Source: Plakobranchus ocellatus | Taxonomy: Eukaryota > Mollusca > Gastropoda > Plakobranchidae | Reading direction: 5' to 3' | NCBI GenBank assembly: GCA_019648995.1 | Contig: BLXT01005777.1 | Location: forward strand, 1,323,803 to 1,368,426 | DNA length: 44,624 nucleotides | In this document: positions 36,001-43,575 of the stretch, piece by piece | Layout: each line of letters starts with the position of its first letter | Numbering within the stretch: the stretch's first letter is position 1 | Made by a program: the position numbers and the translations under genes | Notes under the pieces: generated by a model | What the model was told of the DNA's origin: nothing | Seen by the model: the letters and a program-made list of their open reading frames with translations, nothing else | The model's database searches: none

Positions 36001-39000
36001 GACTCCAGCTTTTCTTCCTCAGTTAAGCTTTCTTCATCTTCATGATCAAGTCTTCTTTCGGAAAACATAACAGTTCGTTTTTCATTCCTTTGGGTAACTT
36101 TTGCACTTTTCAATATCGATTTTCCAGCTTTGGCTGATGGATCAAACTTTTTCTCCACCTTGTCATCTTCACTAGTCTCAGAGTCTGTTTATGAAAAGAA
36201 AAAAAAAGGGGGGGGGGGGGGGGGGCATGTGAAATGTTAATCATAATATATTTGAGAGCAATCTCTCTGTAGAGAAACTATAAATAAATATCAAGATCAT
36301 GTTTTATTTTTTTTATTGGTTCCTTCTGCTAATAATCAGCTCTAAATGTTTCCTAAACAATTACACTGTTAGCCCCTTTTGCTGATAATCAACTCTGACA
36401 TTTCCTAAACAATTATTCTATGGTCCCGTCTACTAATCATCAGCTCTGATGTTTACTAAACAATTAAGTTTGAATTATAATTAATGTTTATTAATGCTAG
36501 ACATCTTACGGCTTTGAGCAATGCTCAAAGGCATGATAAGCCTTCATAGCTCTAGACCTACTTCTTGTTGAGGCTGAGTTTTAGAGAATATCACAAACAG
36601 AAAACGTTTAATAATGATATCATTTGAATTACTAGAATAATGTCAGTCAAGCAGTAGATTTGGAGAAAAATTAAGAAATTCTGTATGGCCTATCTAGAAA
36701 AAAAATTTGTGATTGAATTATCACTTTAAATATTTCTGCATCCTTATGACTGAGTGAAGGAATAGAGTAGAGAAAAAAAAATTGTAGTGTAGATAGCTGC
36801 ATTAAACTAACATTGGTAATTAAGAGCTAGCATTCAGTGATTCATACCTGTTTGTTCATCTTCACCAAGCAGCTCCTCTAAATCTGATCCAATCTCAGAA
36901 CTGTCATCATCACTCTGTTGAAGATCTGGGGCAATATCTTGAAATGTTTTTATCTTCTCTGAATCAGTAGCATCAATTATATCTAGTCGTTTTAGTCAAG
37001 ACAAAAACTCAAATTTTCATAAAGTATACATTGGCTAGCATTAAAAAAATCACACCATAAACTTGGTATATATATCTGTAGATCTGTAGGTATAAAATGC
37101 AAAAGAATCTTCCATTAAATAGTATTTACATTTCATGAGGATACTGTGGTGTACAAACCCTATCATGTTCCAACAAAAATCATTATCTGATACAAAAATT
37201 GTGAATAATACCAAAGCATTTAGATTACTAAATGAAATTTGGAATATATGTTGATTTAAGTTTTGTGAAAATAAGGATACAGTCCAAACCATCACTGGCA
37301 AATGATGAAGGAAGATTTGTTTTTCCTTTCTTTTTGCGGAAATTGAGATTTTTTTCCAACTGCCTCAGCTCTTTTTCATCGTTCTGGATGGCCAATCTTA
37401 ATCCTTGTAGTCGAGTATCTTCTACCTGATAAATTAATGTATAATACAGTTTAATTAGTTGTACCTATGTATAACTTACAATTAAAATAGTTGCTTTTAC
37501 TTTGCTTTAGCCATAATTTATTTCAAGCCAAGTTAAACAAAACCACCTAGCACTAGGTCTAGTATAATTTTTTTATATTCAGTGTTGAGTTTATTCGTCA
37601 TTTTCCAGCCACAAAAGTTTAAAAAATATATTTTACTATTGTCATAAAAAACAAAATATTCATACTGATACAGAAATAAGCAGTTCATATAATGTTTCAA
37701 TTTAGTGCACAGTACATCAAGATATTTATGAATATATATATATATATGCAATTATTAATATGTACAAGATTTACCTTCTTCTTATCCTCTATTTTTGTTT
37801 CTTTTTTCTTGGATTTCTTGGCTTTTAAACGCTCAGCCTTCTCTTGCTCACATTTAGCCTTATATGCTGTGTTGATGGTCCTTAAAGTCTTGACTTGACT
37901 CTAAAATTCATAAAAGGATATAATAATTTATTTTAGGCCACTTTACTTTTGGGGATTGAGGATGTGACATTTTGCTCTTTTTTTATATTTGTTAGATTCA
38001 CTTCATAGTTCATTATTTTTTAATCCCTTGCAATTTTTACGGCATACAATTGGATGAAAGTTTGAAACAAGATTTTGAAATCTCAATAGTGAAAATCTTG
38101 TGGTCAATGGAAATGTAGTATGCAGTGACATTGTGAATATCTAACCATCATATATACTCTAAACACATGTAGTTTTAGATCTTTTCATAACACTTATCAA
38201 ACTGTTCCTAAAGATGCCATTGAATTTTCCTGCAAAATGATTTTAACAGATTTCAATCATAAGATGTATTAAAAAGTAAATAATACACATGTAAAAGGAG
38301 AAACTAGTCAGGTTAAACATGGACCTCGAGGATTACTTATAAAGAGTAAAATATAAGAGTAAAACAAGTATACAAATACCACACTCTCAGAAACATATTT
38401 ATAAAATAAGTTTAAGGATTTTGAAGATGCAATGGTGGTTGAAGGAAATGAAATAAATACAGTAAAAGAATACAACCACCAACTTAAATTTATAAGAGCA
38501 AATTAAACAACACGGAGAATATAAATAATATTTCACCCTTCAGCTTAATCAAGTAAAAAAATGACAATCATAAAATAAATAAGATACCAAAGATATTCAC
38601 TATACTTTTAAAATAACAAAGTATTGTATTGATACAATACTTTGCTATTTGTAAAGTTTAAATTGTTTCTTTCTTTACTTTTCTGCTCAACTAGATCTTA
38701 TTCAATTATTTTTCTTTAATTGTATGCATATGTAGATGTATTTGCATGTACACATATAAATATAAATATACATTTTTTTTTCCCACACCTAATAAGAATG
38801 CTTTTCATTAACGGATTTTTCCATTTCTAGTAACAATCTTTAAACATTAAGCTTATATTTTATGTCATGATTCTTTGCTTAGTCGTCATTTTTTTACTAG
38901 ATAAAGCCTAAAGGGCTAAATGTTACATGTACTCTATGTTGTTTCATTTGTTCTTATAAGTTTGAGTTGGTGATTGTATTCTTTCACTACATTTATAAAT

Positions 39001-39897
39001 ACATAGAAAGCCAGGGATGTAAAAGTGTTTTCATTTCTTTGCAAATCCAGCAAGCAATTATGAATTAAATAAAAATCTTTATCTATGCAACTGAACGATA
39101 TGATTCACACCACAATAAAGATAATAAAAAATAACTTTACAAACTCTAAGTATAGAAAGCTAACTATGCATCTGAGATTATCAAGATTGAGACAGGTAAT
39201 AAATAATAATGTAGACAGATCCCTGTAATTGCCTAAATTTTAAAAAAGGAATGACTGAAAGGTAAATAAAATGTCTGAAATTTGTTTGATAATCCCAACT
39301 GATAAATGTATTTCGTTTTTACTGCAACACATCTTTCCGTTTTATAGGTTTTTTTTTTGGTCCTCATACTCCTTTTTGTCTAAAGTATCTTTAGTCTTTT
39401 ATTTTTAACCTCTTAACTTGTAAAATTTCTTTCCTTTTAGCTCCATTTCTTTCCCTTTATTTGAGCCTCTTGTCAAAACACAAGTAAGTCTAGATTGTTG
39501 CTTGCAAAATAAAAAAGATATCGCTTTACAACTGGAAAGTTATTTAAATTAATTATGGTTTCTGTCTTATAGCAACCCAAAAGAACAGCAGAGTATATGA
39601 GAGGGAAAAGTGAGCAATTGCTTGTAGAGGTAAAATTTCAAAAACAAAGAAAGAAAGCTGTATGAAACAAGACAGATACACTTTTATAAGCAAAATAGAA
39701 ATGTAAAAAAAAAAAAAAGAAAAAATTTATGGTACTGTTGTTAGTGCAGTTGATTAATTTAGCTGATTACTCACAAAATCTCTGTGTGCAAATGCATTTC
39801 TCCTTGCCTTTTTCAATTTCCTCTCTTCTTTCCTTCTTTCTCTTCTATTTAAATTTTTTGGGCCTAATGCCTTCTTTTTGGAGAATCTATTCGACAT
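22072..39897 (-). CDS. NOM1: nucleolar protein with MIF4G domain 1, 14 coding exons
   Basis: Complete spliced gene; exons sum to 2502 nt, 833 residues plus stop, against 860 in human NOM1. NOM1 is a nucleolar relative of yeast Sgd1 that acts in small-subunit rRNA processing and binds the RNA helicase eIF4AIII; the human protein also recruits PP1. Residues 1-83 are basic (RRERRKEERKLKKARR). SFASDGLDY follows near 123-131, then an acidic region with the PP1-docking motif RTVMF at 213-217. EDIYGRLRDAKGNIIP precedes the MIF4G domain (about 330-540, with NVGSEVGAFFLQDMV and TVGFSLRKDD). A linker with GRWWIIGSAW leads to the MA3 domain (about 620-740, with KQGMNTDIRKHIFF, NPFYAFLAQKFC and QFSMWDKF). 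All junctions keep phase. An AG directly before the G preceding ATG suggests a 5' UTR intron. Confidence 0.96.
22901..23032 (-). CDS. NOM1: NOM1 exon 13, residues 697-740
   Basis: End of MA3: VQFSMWDKFKEIEKL and FLSHLLLSKSLSLSIFK, human QFSIWDKFRDLE and LLKTKSLSLSILK. Acceptor GCCCACAG; donor AAG|GTAAAC. Confidence 0.96.
23383..23547 (-). CDS. NOM1: NOM1 exon 12, residues 642-696
   Basis: MA3 core: DFEDAFARLLRLGL, QEREIMHVILHCCLHEKEYN and PFYAFLAQKFCNFDRRF. Acceptor TTTACCAG and donor ATG|GTGGGT, in phase 0 at both ends. Confidence 0.96.
24408..26043. mobile_element. 1.64-kb repeat with inverted ends (family X, long copy)
   Basis: Lies in NOM1 intron 11. The left arm starts AAGTTTAAGGATC (24408) and the right end reads, inverted, AAGTTTGGGGATC (26031-26043). 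Inner blocks also pair in inverse: GTGAAATTAAT..AATAAAAGAA on the left with GTCAAATTAATTTAGTAAAA on the right arm, and CATCAACTCAAACTT with CAGCAGCTCAAACTT. The same arms recur in a shorter element at 38406-39010. Long, imperfect terminal inverted repeats and two copies argue for a DNA transposon family. No superfamily is recognised. A decayed ORF lies inside. Confidence 0.6.
24811..25014 (-). pseudogene. decayed ORF inside the inverted-end element
   Basis: From an ATG at 25014 the frame reads MSMSTPRSRTNVFETFEEN, a stop, two residues, a second stop, then SEYSNPNDPEYDPKRKK and IESDSESDEVAKSRP before a stop at 24811. The Ser/Asp/Glu-rich run followed by basic residues resembles N-terminal regions of transposases such as those of the piggyBac group, but I cannot assign it. 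Two in-frame stops show it is dead. Confidence 0.4.
27158..27285 (-). CDS. NOM1: NOM1 exon 11, residues 599-641
   Basis: Start of the MA3 domain: MLKLAKKQGMNTDIRKHIFF, human ELARKQRMNTDIRRNIF. Acceptor TTTTCAG and donor GAG|GTAATT. The acceptor lies next to a tandem hairpin duplication at 27292-27458. Confidence 0.95.
27292..27458. repeat. two-copy tandem hairpin duplication, 86-bp unit
   Basis: ATGAACAGGTGAA at 27295 recurs at 27381. Each copy can fold: CAGGTGAA at 27300-27307 pairs with TTCACCTG at 27337-27344, and 27386-27393 with 27425-27432. The tract begins 7 nt upstream of the NOM1 exon 11 acceptor on the minus strand and may influence its use. Confidence 0.85.
27663..27818. repeat. 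two-copy tandem duplication, about 85-bp unit
   Basis: The stretch AAAACTGAAGAGAGCCATGC, ending near 27714, recurs 85 bases later, with matching ACTTTGTA words before it. Diverged; in NOM1 intron 10. Confidence 0.8.
28353..28481 (-). CDS. NOM1: NOM1 exon 10, residues 556-598
   Basis: Linker exon with KADQVGRWWIIGSAWEGRNN, matching the human EQTGRWWIVGSAW. Acceptor AAACCAG; donor ACAG|GTGAAA. Phase 1 on both sides. Confidence 0.94.
29308..29541 (-). CDS. NOM1: NOM1 exon 9, residues 478-555
   Basis: Begins TVGFSLRKDDPTKLKQ and contains RIRFMLDILMAVRNNNMHKI and PSYDP, near-identical to human NOM1. Acceptor TCTGAACAG; donor CGAG|GTATTT. Confidence 0.96.
30038..30062. other. assembly gap (25 N)
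   Basis: Twenty-five N between long A-runs in NOM1 intron 8. The gap is a homopolymer-induced break of unknown true size and does not touch an exon. Confidence 0.98.
30203..30296 (-). CDS. NOM1: NOM1 exon 8, residues 447-477
   Basis: Acceptor TTTCTACAG and donor AAAA|GTAAAA. Encodes RIIFDIMEKFIASFMDRDIE and LLLMLK, matching the human RKLI.. TEKDIELILLMLK stretch. Confidence 0.92.
31035..31156 (-). CDS. NOM1: NOM1 exon 7, residues 406-446
   Basis: Acceptor TCGAACAG and donor TTTAAG|GTAGGC. Encodes AFFLQDMVKQFDKNLL and ENVILLISNIYNFK, the central MIF4G helices. Confidence 0.93.
32668..33055. repeat. 184-bp tandem duplication with AGT/AGC trinucleotide satellite
   Basis: Two copies, starting near 32671 and 32855 with TGCTTTAAGAA. 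Each has a unique head (TTTACATCATAAATCATAAT) and a long (AGT/AGC)n tail. The satellite reads as poly-Ser/Gly ORFs of up to 137 codons on the plus strand, which I take as artefacts. It is in NOM1 intron 6. Confidence 0.92.
34588..34746 (+). mobile_element. tRNA-derived SINE, copy 2
   Basis: Head GGAGGAGGCGTCAGTGGCAC, A box TGGCACAGTGG at 34602-34612, B box GGTTCAAGCC at 34656-34665, tail GGACCGGCTATATTCAAAAA. The flanks TCTCATGATAAAAA (34574) and TCTCATGAAAAAAA (34747) form an imperfect target duplication. The body matches the copy at 18171-18326 along its whole length. It lies in NOM1 intron 6, antisense to the gene. Confidence 0.87.
34952..35151 (-). CDS. NOM1: NOM1 exon 6, residues 339-405
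   Basis: MIF4G helices with SLYLDNSRADVNETLTAL and MLMAILHGNVGSEVG, close to the human SRKDMNDTLTSAL and ILHHTVGIEVG. The acceptor TTGAATAG is chosen because it restores phase with exon 5; donor GTTG|GTAAGG. Confidence 0.93.
35698..36184 (-). CDS. NOM1: NOM1 exon 5, residues 177-338
   Basis: The largest exon. It holds acidic low-complexity sequence, a PP1-docking motif RTVMF at 36063-36077, KEDIYGRLRDAKGNIIP, and the start of the MIF4G domain (ALRKKLKGLIN). The acceptor follows an unusual C18 tract on the coding strand; donor AACAA|GTATTT. Ends in phase 2. Confidence 0.94.
36208..36225. repeat. G18 homopolymer (C18 on NOM1 strand)
   Basis: Eighteen G on the plus strand. On the NOM1 strand it is a C18 run, then a T-rich tract, ending about 20 nt before the exon 5 acceptor, so it forms part of the polypyrimidine tract. 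The run could form a G-quadruplex on the plus strand and is probably length-variable. Confidence 0.95.
36315..36468. repeat. three-copy tandem repeat, 51-52 bp unit
   Basis: TAATMATCAGCTCT..CTAAACAATTA recurs with CTAAACAATTA near 36353, 36405 and 36456. In NOM1 intron 4; each copy differs at several positions. Confidence 0.85.
36848..36982 (-). CDS. NOM1: NOM1 exon 4, residues 132-176
   Basis: Begins by completing the Tyr codon of SDGLDY, then an acidic region, SDDDSSEIGSDLEELLGEDE. Donor ACAG|GTATGA. Phase 1 on both sides. Confidence 0.88.
36983..37280 (-). other. NOM1: U12-type (minor spliceosome) intron of NOM1
   Basis: The 298-nt intron between exons 3 and 4 begins GTATCCTTAT, matching the U12 donor consensus RTATCCTTT in the first eight positions. 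TGTCTTGAC at 36995-37003 resembles the U12 branch site TTCCTTRAY, 7 of 9, with its branch A about 12 nt before the AG. There is no polypyrimidine tract before the acceptor (AAAACGACTAG). The phase is 1. All three traits fit the minor class; no other intron in the window does. Confidence 0.8.
37281..37425 (-). CDS. NOM1: NOM1 exon 3, residues 84-131
   Basis: Acceptor TTTATCAG, then VEDTRLQGLRLAIQNDEKEL and LPSSFASDGLD, matching SFARDGLDY of the human protein. Its donor is GTATCCTTAT, a minor-spliceosome type signal (see the intron 36983-37280). Ends in phase 1. Confidence 0.92.
37775..37900 (-). CDS. NOM1: NOM1 exon 2, residues 42-83
   Basis: Between AATTTTAG and AAG|GTAAAT. Encodes a charged helix rich in Lys and Glu ending IEDKKK, a probable nucleolar-targeting and coiled region. 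In phase 0 at both ends, 42 codons. Confidence 0.85.
37901..38368. other. NOM1 intron 1, proximal part
   Basis: AT-rich, no exon or repeat recognised. The rest of the 1.9-kb intron contains the inverted-end repeat at 38406-39010 and then plain AT-rich sequence to 39774. Confidence 0.5.
38406..39010. mobile_element. 0.6-kb repeat with inverted ends (family X, short copy)
   Basis: Left arm ATAAGTTTAAGGATTTTGAA, then AGTAAAAGAATACAACCACC, then AACTTAAATTTATAAGAGCA, then AAACAACA. The right arm is the inverse: GTGAAAGAATACAATCACC, AACTCAAACTTATAAGAACA, AAACAACATAGAGTACATGT. The left arm also aligns with 24408-24520 and the right arm with 25860-26000. It is probably an internally deleted derivative of the same family, in NOM1 intron 1. 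The exact right end is unclear. Confidence 0.6.
39775..39897 (-). CDS. NOM1: NOM1 exon 1, residues 1-41
   Basis: Starts MSNRFSKKKALGPKNL and continues into a lysine/arginine-rich helix. The donor is TTTT|GTGAGT. TTACAG|G just before the ATG looks like an acceptor, so a non-coding exon probably lies further right. No alternative upstream start is clear. Confidence 0.85.
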
Positions 39898-40848
39898 CCT
39901 GTAACAATTTTCTGAGGACAAGAATTTGATTTGAAAACAAAACGAACAAACAAAAATGAAAAGATAAAAAATTTAACTTATGAAAAGACTGTTCATTATA
40001 TAATGACCAAAAAAAAGGTCTCAATCCATTATTACCGTATTTTTTCTTTTAGATCATAAATTTTACAAAAATCTATTGAGTAAACTGTAAAATTCCCAAT
40101 GGATTTGTTATATCAAAAAAGCATTTAAACTCTCTTTAAACAAGATTAAATTAGTCTTGATGCAATCTAGATTAAGATCTCTGTCTAGCTTGTCACTGTA
40201 AATCAAAGAAAGTAGCAAGTAACCATAAATTCAGGGTATAATAAATTATATAACAGCCACACTGCCATTATGACACCGCAAGGGAATTTCACGACAATTA
40301 ACTATTTCCTGTTAGATTTTTTATATGTTGTATATAAGGAAAATCTTTGCAAAGAATATTTTTCAAGATGACCAATTATTGCAACTTTTTTGGCAGCACA
40401 TTTCTGCACATTTGAAAATCTCCTTTTTTTTTGTGGTGAAATAATGTTATGACAAAGAATTTTTACCATGACTTATCCCATGAGCAAATATGAAAACAAA
40501 CTTATTTTATTATGTAATTTGTATTAATTTAGTATGTTTTAGAATCAGCAAAAAGAAAACTATGATTAACATTATAAGAAATGCTTACAATGCATAGGTA
40601 GGAACCGATGTCATTAAATATTTTTTAAGGATATTTCTTTTCCTAAGAGTGCATTCTGGTACAGATACAAGCCGCCTGAAAAACAGAGAATCTGCAACAT
40701 ATCATCATCATATGATATTTATTTCATCTTGAATGGTGAGTTCAGTTACCACTTTGGTGATCTCAGGCATACTGGCCTCTGTCGAGCTCAGCACTGAGGC
40801 AGGATGTATCAAAAAGAACACCCTCCTGGATCTATGCTGATTAAAATA
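39898..40848. other. NOM1 upstream region, no defined promoter
   Basis: AT-rich. A minus-strand donor-like GTAAGC follows TATGCATT near 40588, so a 5' UTR exon of NOM1 may lie about 40590-40680. GGTGATCTCAGGC near 40757 matches a SINE word but nothing else around it does. Confidence 0.3.
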
Positions 40849-41321
40849 CAATTGAGTCTGCTTAATTTGAGGTCAACAGTTTACTTCAACGACTTTAAAT
40901 TATGTAATTCACTATAAACATAAAGAGCAAAACTGATAGGGGTCTAAAATTTGATGTTTCCAAAGGGAAAGACAGTCAAAAGCACATGGTATATCACATT
41001 AACGAAGTTCTTGCATTGGTGAAAGCACAGCATGTAGCCTAATAGTACTATTACATGTAGCAGTACTGCTCCTTCACCCCTTTTCTTTCCTATTCTCACT
41101 GGTCGCTTATTGATGCAACATGTTGAATTTTCAAAGTTGAAAATTTCAGTGTGGCGGGGTAAAAGTTAGAGGTTCTGCAGTAGTTGCAACTTCAAAATAT
41201 CCGGAACCATTTGTAACAATTAAAAATATTAAGTAATTAATAACAGAAGATAAAGCAGAAAAATCTGTAACTAACATCGAATTCTAAAAAACCAAAAACT
41301 CAATAAATCAGGACTCGACTG
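40849..41321. mobile_element. second pogo/Tigger-like non-autonomous element
   Basis: A 473-bp element with TA at both ends (40847-40848 and 41322-41323). The left end is CAATTGAGTCTGCTTAATTT; the inverted right end is CAGTCGAGTCCTGATTTATT. ATCCGGAACC inside is also a common Tigger word. There is no transposase frame. It is a different subfamily from 19285-19821. Confidence 0.6.
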
Positions 41322-41536
41322 TATGTAAAGACATGCCCTTCTACCCACTCACAAATCTCCAAGCCTAGACTAAGTAAGCTTTTGAAGTTTTAAGCCTTCT
41401 TTTGGAAAATGTTTATCAAGCAAAGTGTGTTTTCAGACACATAATCACCTGTGTTTATTCAGACATGGGTATTTCTATGATGTTACAAGTTAGTCTATTT
41501 TTACTTTGCTCATGCCATTCTCTCTCTTTATCATCC

Positions 41537-41580
41537 TGAAAGCCTATTATAGACTGGCTATATACAGAAAAAAAACCTCT
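41537..41580 (+). mobile_element. SINE 3'-end fragment
   Basis: CCTGAAAGCC and GACTGGCTATATACA repeat the 3' end of the two SINEs, with about 13 bases missing between them. There is no tRNA-like head, so it is 5'-truncated, or the tail of a partner LINE sharing that 3' end. Confidence 0.35.
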
Positions 41581-42459
41581 CTTTTGATCACTATCTCTCT
41601 CTACTGTTGCACAATTCTTAGCAGCCTGAAGCCATCTTGACAGATGTATGCACGAATCAATTCTGCCCATTCCTTTTCTCTCTCTCAACAATGATAAAGC
41701 ATTAATAAAAAAAATTACTTTGAAACTTCATTAACAGGAGGAGTGGCTTCTCTGGCAATGAAAATTTCGATTTTAGGGATCGATATGTCCATATTGAGAT
41801 TTTTGCAGAATCGCAAAGTTCAAACATTCTATTATGCATATCCACCAAGAAATACAGAAAAATATTTGTCAATGTGGTCAAAAATTGATATTTTCTGAAG
41901 GAGGATAGGGTCAAAATATGAGCAATTTCAGACTAGGTCAACCAAAAACCTAAAAAAATGACCAAAAGTTATGGCTGAGTGCTGGGCGAAAAATACCTCT
42001 ACCTGCTTGTATTTGGTATCGATAGAATCCTTTACATGCGTACAAGACATCTGCGCATAGCTCTTCAATCTATAGTTTCCCACATTGGTGCATTCATTCA
42101 TAAACTGACCCCATCTGAAAAGGTTGATCCACATCTTGACCCATTTCAGGCAAAGTTTGTGTACTCGCACGGTGGCTTGCAACCCCTGCATGATCAGACC
42201 TGCTCTCATTGGCTGGTACAGTCAGCGAGGAGTATCATCAGACTTCTCATTCGCTTGCAAAAGTGGAGCACTATGTCAAAGGTCACGGTCAGCTATTTTT
42301 ACGCAGAACATGTGTTCGGTGAATCTAAACTGCTACAAATTGTATTATTGAATTTGTTTATAGATCTATATATACCTTCGTTTTGTTCAATCTTTTAATA
42401 GATCTCCACTGTTTTCGCATTGAAAATTATTGTGCAGAGTCTGTTCAAAAAAGAAAATC

Positions 42460-42534
42460 ATGCCGAGAAAGAAATGTCGTGCTGTACAACTAACAGAGGC
42501 ACGTGCAATACAAGAGCGCAGACGAGCTCAGTAA
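42460..42534 (+). pseudogene. N-terminal scrap of a transposase-like ORF
   Basis: 24 codons from ATG to TAA, beginning MPRKKCRAVQLTEAR and ending ERRRAQ. A short basic start of this type is common in Mutator/Kolobok-like transposases of marine invertebrates, by my recollection. It is cut off by a stop where the body should follow. Confidence 0.4.
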
Positions 42535-42588
42535 AGTTAGATCTAACCTAGCGCCAATTCAATTCCCAAAAAAAAATTCCATTCTTTG

Positions 42589-42845
42589 AGGCAAGTGCAG
42601 TTTGCTCTTGTATCAGCAGCAGCCGAGCACAACAGTGGCCCAGCAGCAATTTCTGCCATAAAAAAAAACACTCGGTATCCAGGGAGGCCAACAGAGAGCC
42701 AAGAAAAGGCTATATCTGAACTCACTCGAGCAGCAAAAAAAGGCAAAAAAAAAGGAAAAAAATGAGAGCTGCAGCTCAAGAGAAGGCTCGCCAGGAGAAG
42801 GAGGCAGAGGAGGGGGGCCCAACATATCAACCTGGGATGCTTTGA
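42589..42845 (+). pseudogene. C-terminal scrap of a transposase-like ORF, frameshifted
   Basis: One frame is open from 42589 (RQVQFALVSAAAEHNSG, later AISELTRAAKKGKKKG) to TGA at 42763. An overlapping frame from 42762 gives MRAAAQEKARQEKEAEEGGP and ends YQPGML at TGA 42843. The A-runs at 42735-42762 are the likely site of a one-base indel joining the two. The Lys/Glu-rich end with a Gly-Pro-Thr-Tyr motif before the stop looks like an authentic protein C-terminus. Confidence 0.4.
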
Positions 42846-43269
42846 CTTCATAGTTTTTACAGGTCTTATATTTTTTTTATTTTCAAAACTTCAAATGCGA
42901 TTTTGTCAAAATATGATTTTTTTTTCACTCAAATGCCTACTTCTCCGTTATTTATTGTCCTATTCTCCTGAAAATTGGTGTGTGTTTTACTTTTTATCTG
43001 GTGCTTGCAAAGACATGGGCTTTTTTCATATGTTTTACCGTTTGGCAGGAAACTGGAAATTTTCGTGAAAAATGAGATTTTTTATTACTTTTTCTATACT
43101 CAAAATTTGAAAATTCAAAAAAAATGTATTTTACAATATACATATAATCCCCCGCGTCATTGTTTAGATAATATAGTTCCTATTATTATTAGTGAATTTC
43201 AGCCTGTTTGAAACAGAAATGTAGGACTAGATTGATTTTAAAAATTCACCTTATATACTGATACAAATT

Positions 43270-43296
43270 CAAGATGGCGGCCGTTGCCATGACAAC
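43270..43296 (+). promoter_or_regulatory. YY1-like motif abutting an RFX X-box-like motif
   Basis: CAAGATGGCGGCC (43270-43282) matches the YY1 motif AAGATGGCGGC exactly. GTTGCCATGACAAC (43283-43296) matches the RFX palindrome GTTGCCATGGCAAC with one change. They are directly adjacent, inside the TTAA-flanked transposon. Function is inferred from the motifs only. Confidence 0.5.
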
Positions 43297-43464
43297 CATA
43301 GTAACAACCTACAATTTTTGTTGATGCTCCTCTAATTTGACCATGCTGAGTTGATTGGTGCAGGTTATTTTGGCCTAAATGTAAAAATAAGAGAAATGAC
43401 CCTTAGAAGCCGCCCCTCCCCTTAAAAAAAGATATACACAATTTTTTCAATTTCTCCTGATCCT

Positions 43465-43556
43465 GTCACCATTTCTAGATCCAATGGCCGTTTATCAATA
43501 AAAGTTAGATGTCACCACTTCTAGATTCAATGGCTGTTTTTATTTACATAAAGTTA
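43465..43556. repeat. two-copy tandem repeat, 46-50 bp unit
   Basis: GTCACCATTTCTAGATCCAA at 43465 recurs at 43511 as GTCACCACTTCTAGATTCAA; both are followed by TGGCYGTTT and end AAAGTTAGA. Confidence 0.85.
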
Positions 43557-43575
43557 GACAGATAGTGCATTGGGC

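Larger units (their letters stand above)
41735..43421. mobile_element. TTAA-flanked DNA transposon, internally deleted
   Basis: TTAA at 41731-41734 and at 43422-43425 flank a 1687-bp body. The left end is CAGGAGGAGTGGCTTCT; the inverted right end is GGGGAGGGGCGGCTTCT, 13 of 17 identical. TTAA targets fit the Kolobok and piggyBac groups; the purine-rich ends favour Kolobok-like. Inside are a short N-terminal-like ORF (42460-42534), a C-terminal-like ORF (42589-42845) and a YY1/RFX-like motif pair. The transposase core is missing, so the copy is non-autonomous. Confidence 0.65.

Noticed and set aside
35839-36045. 68-codon plus-strand ORF
   Set aside because: It is antisense to NOM1 exon 5, whose own frame is strongly conserved.
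40740-40810. GGTGATCTCAGGC word as a fourth SINE copy
   Set aside because: Only 13 bases match and the surrounding boxes are missing.
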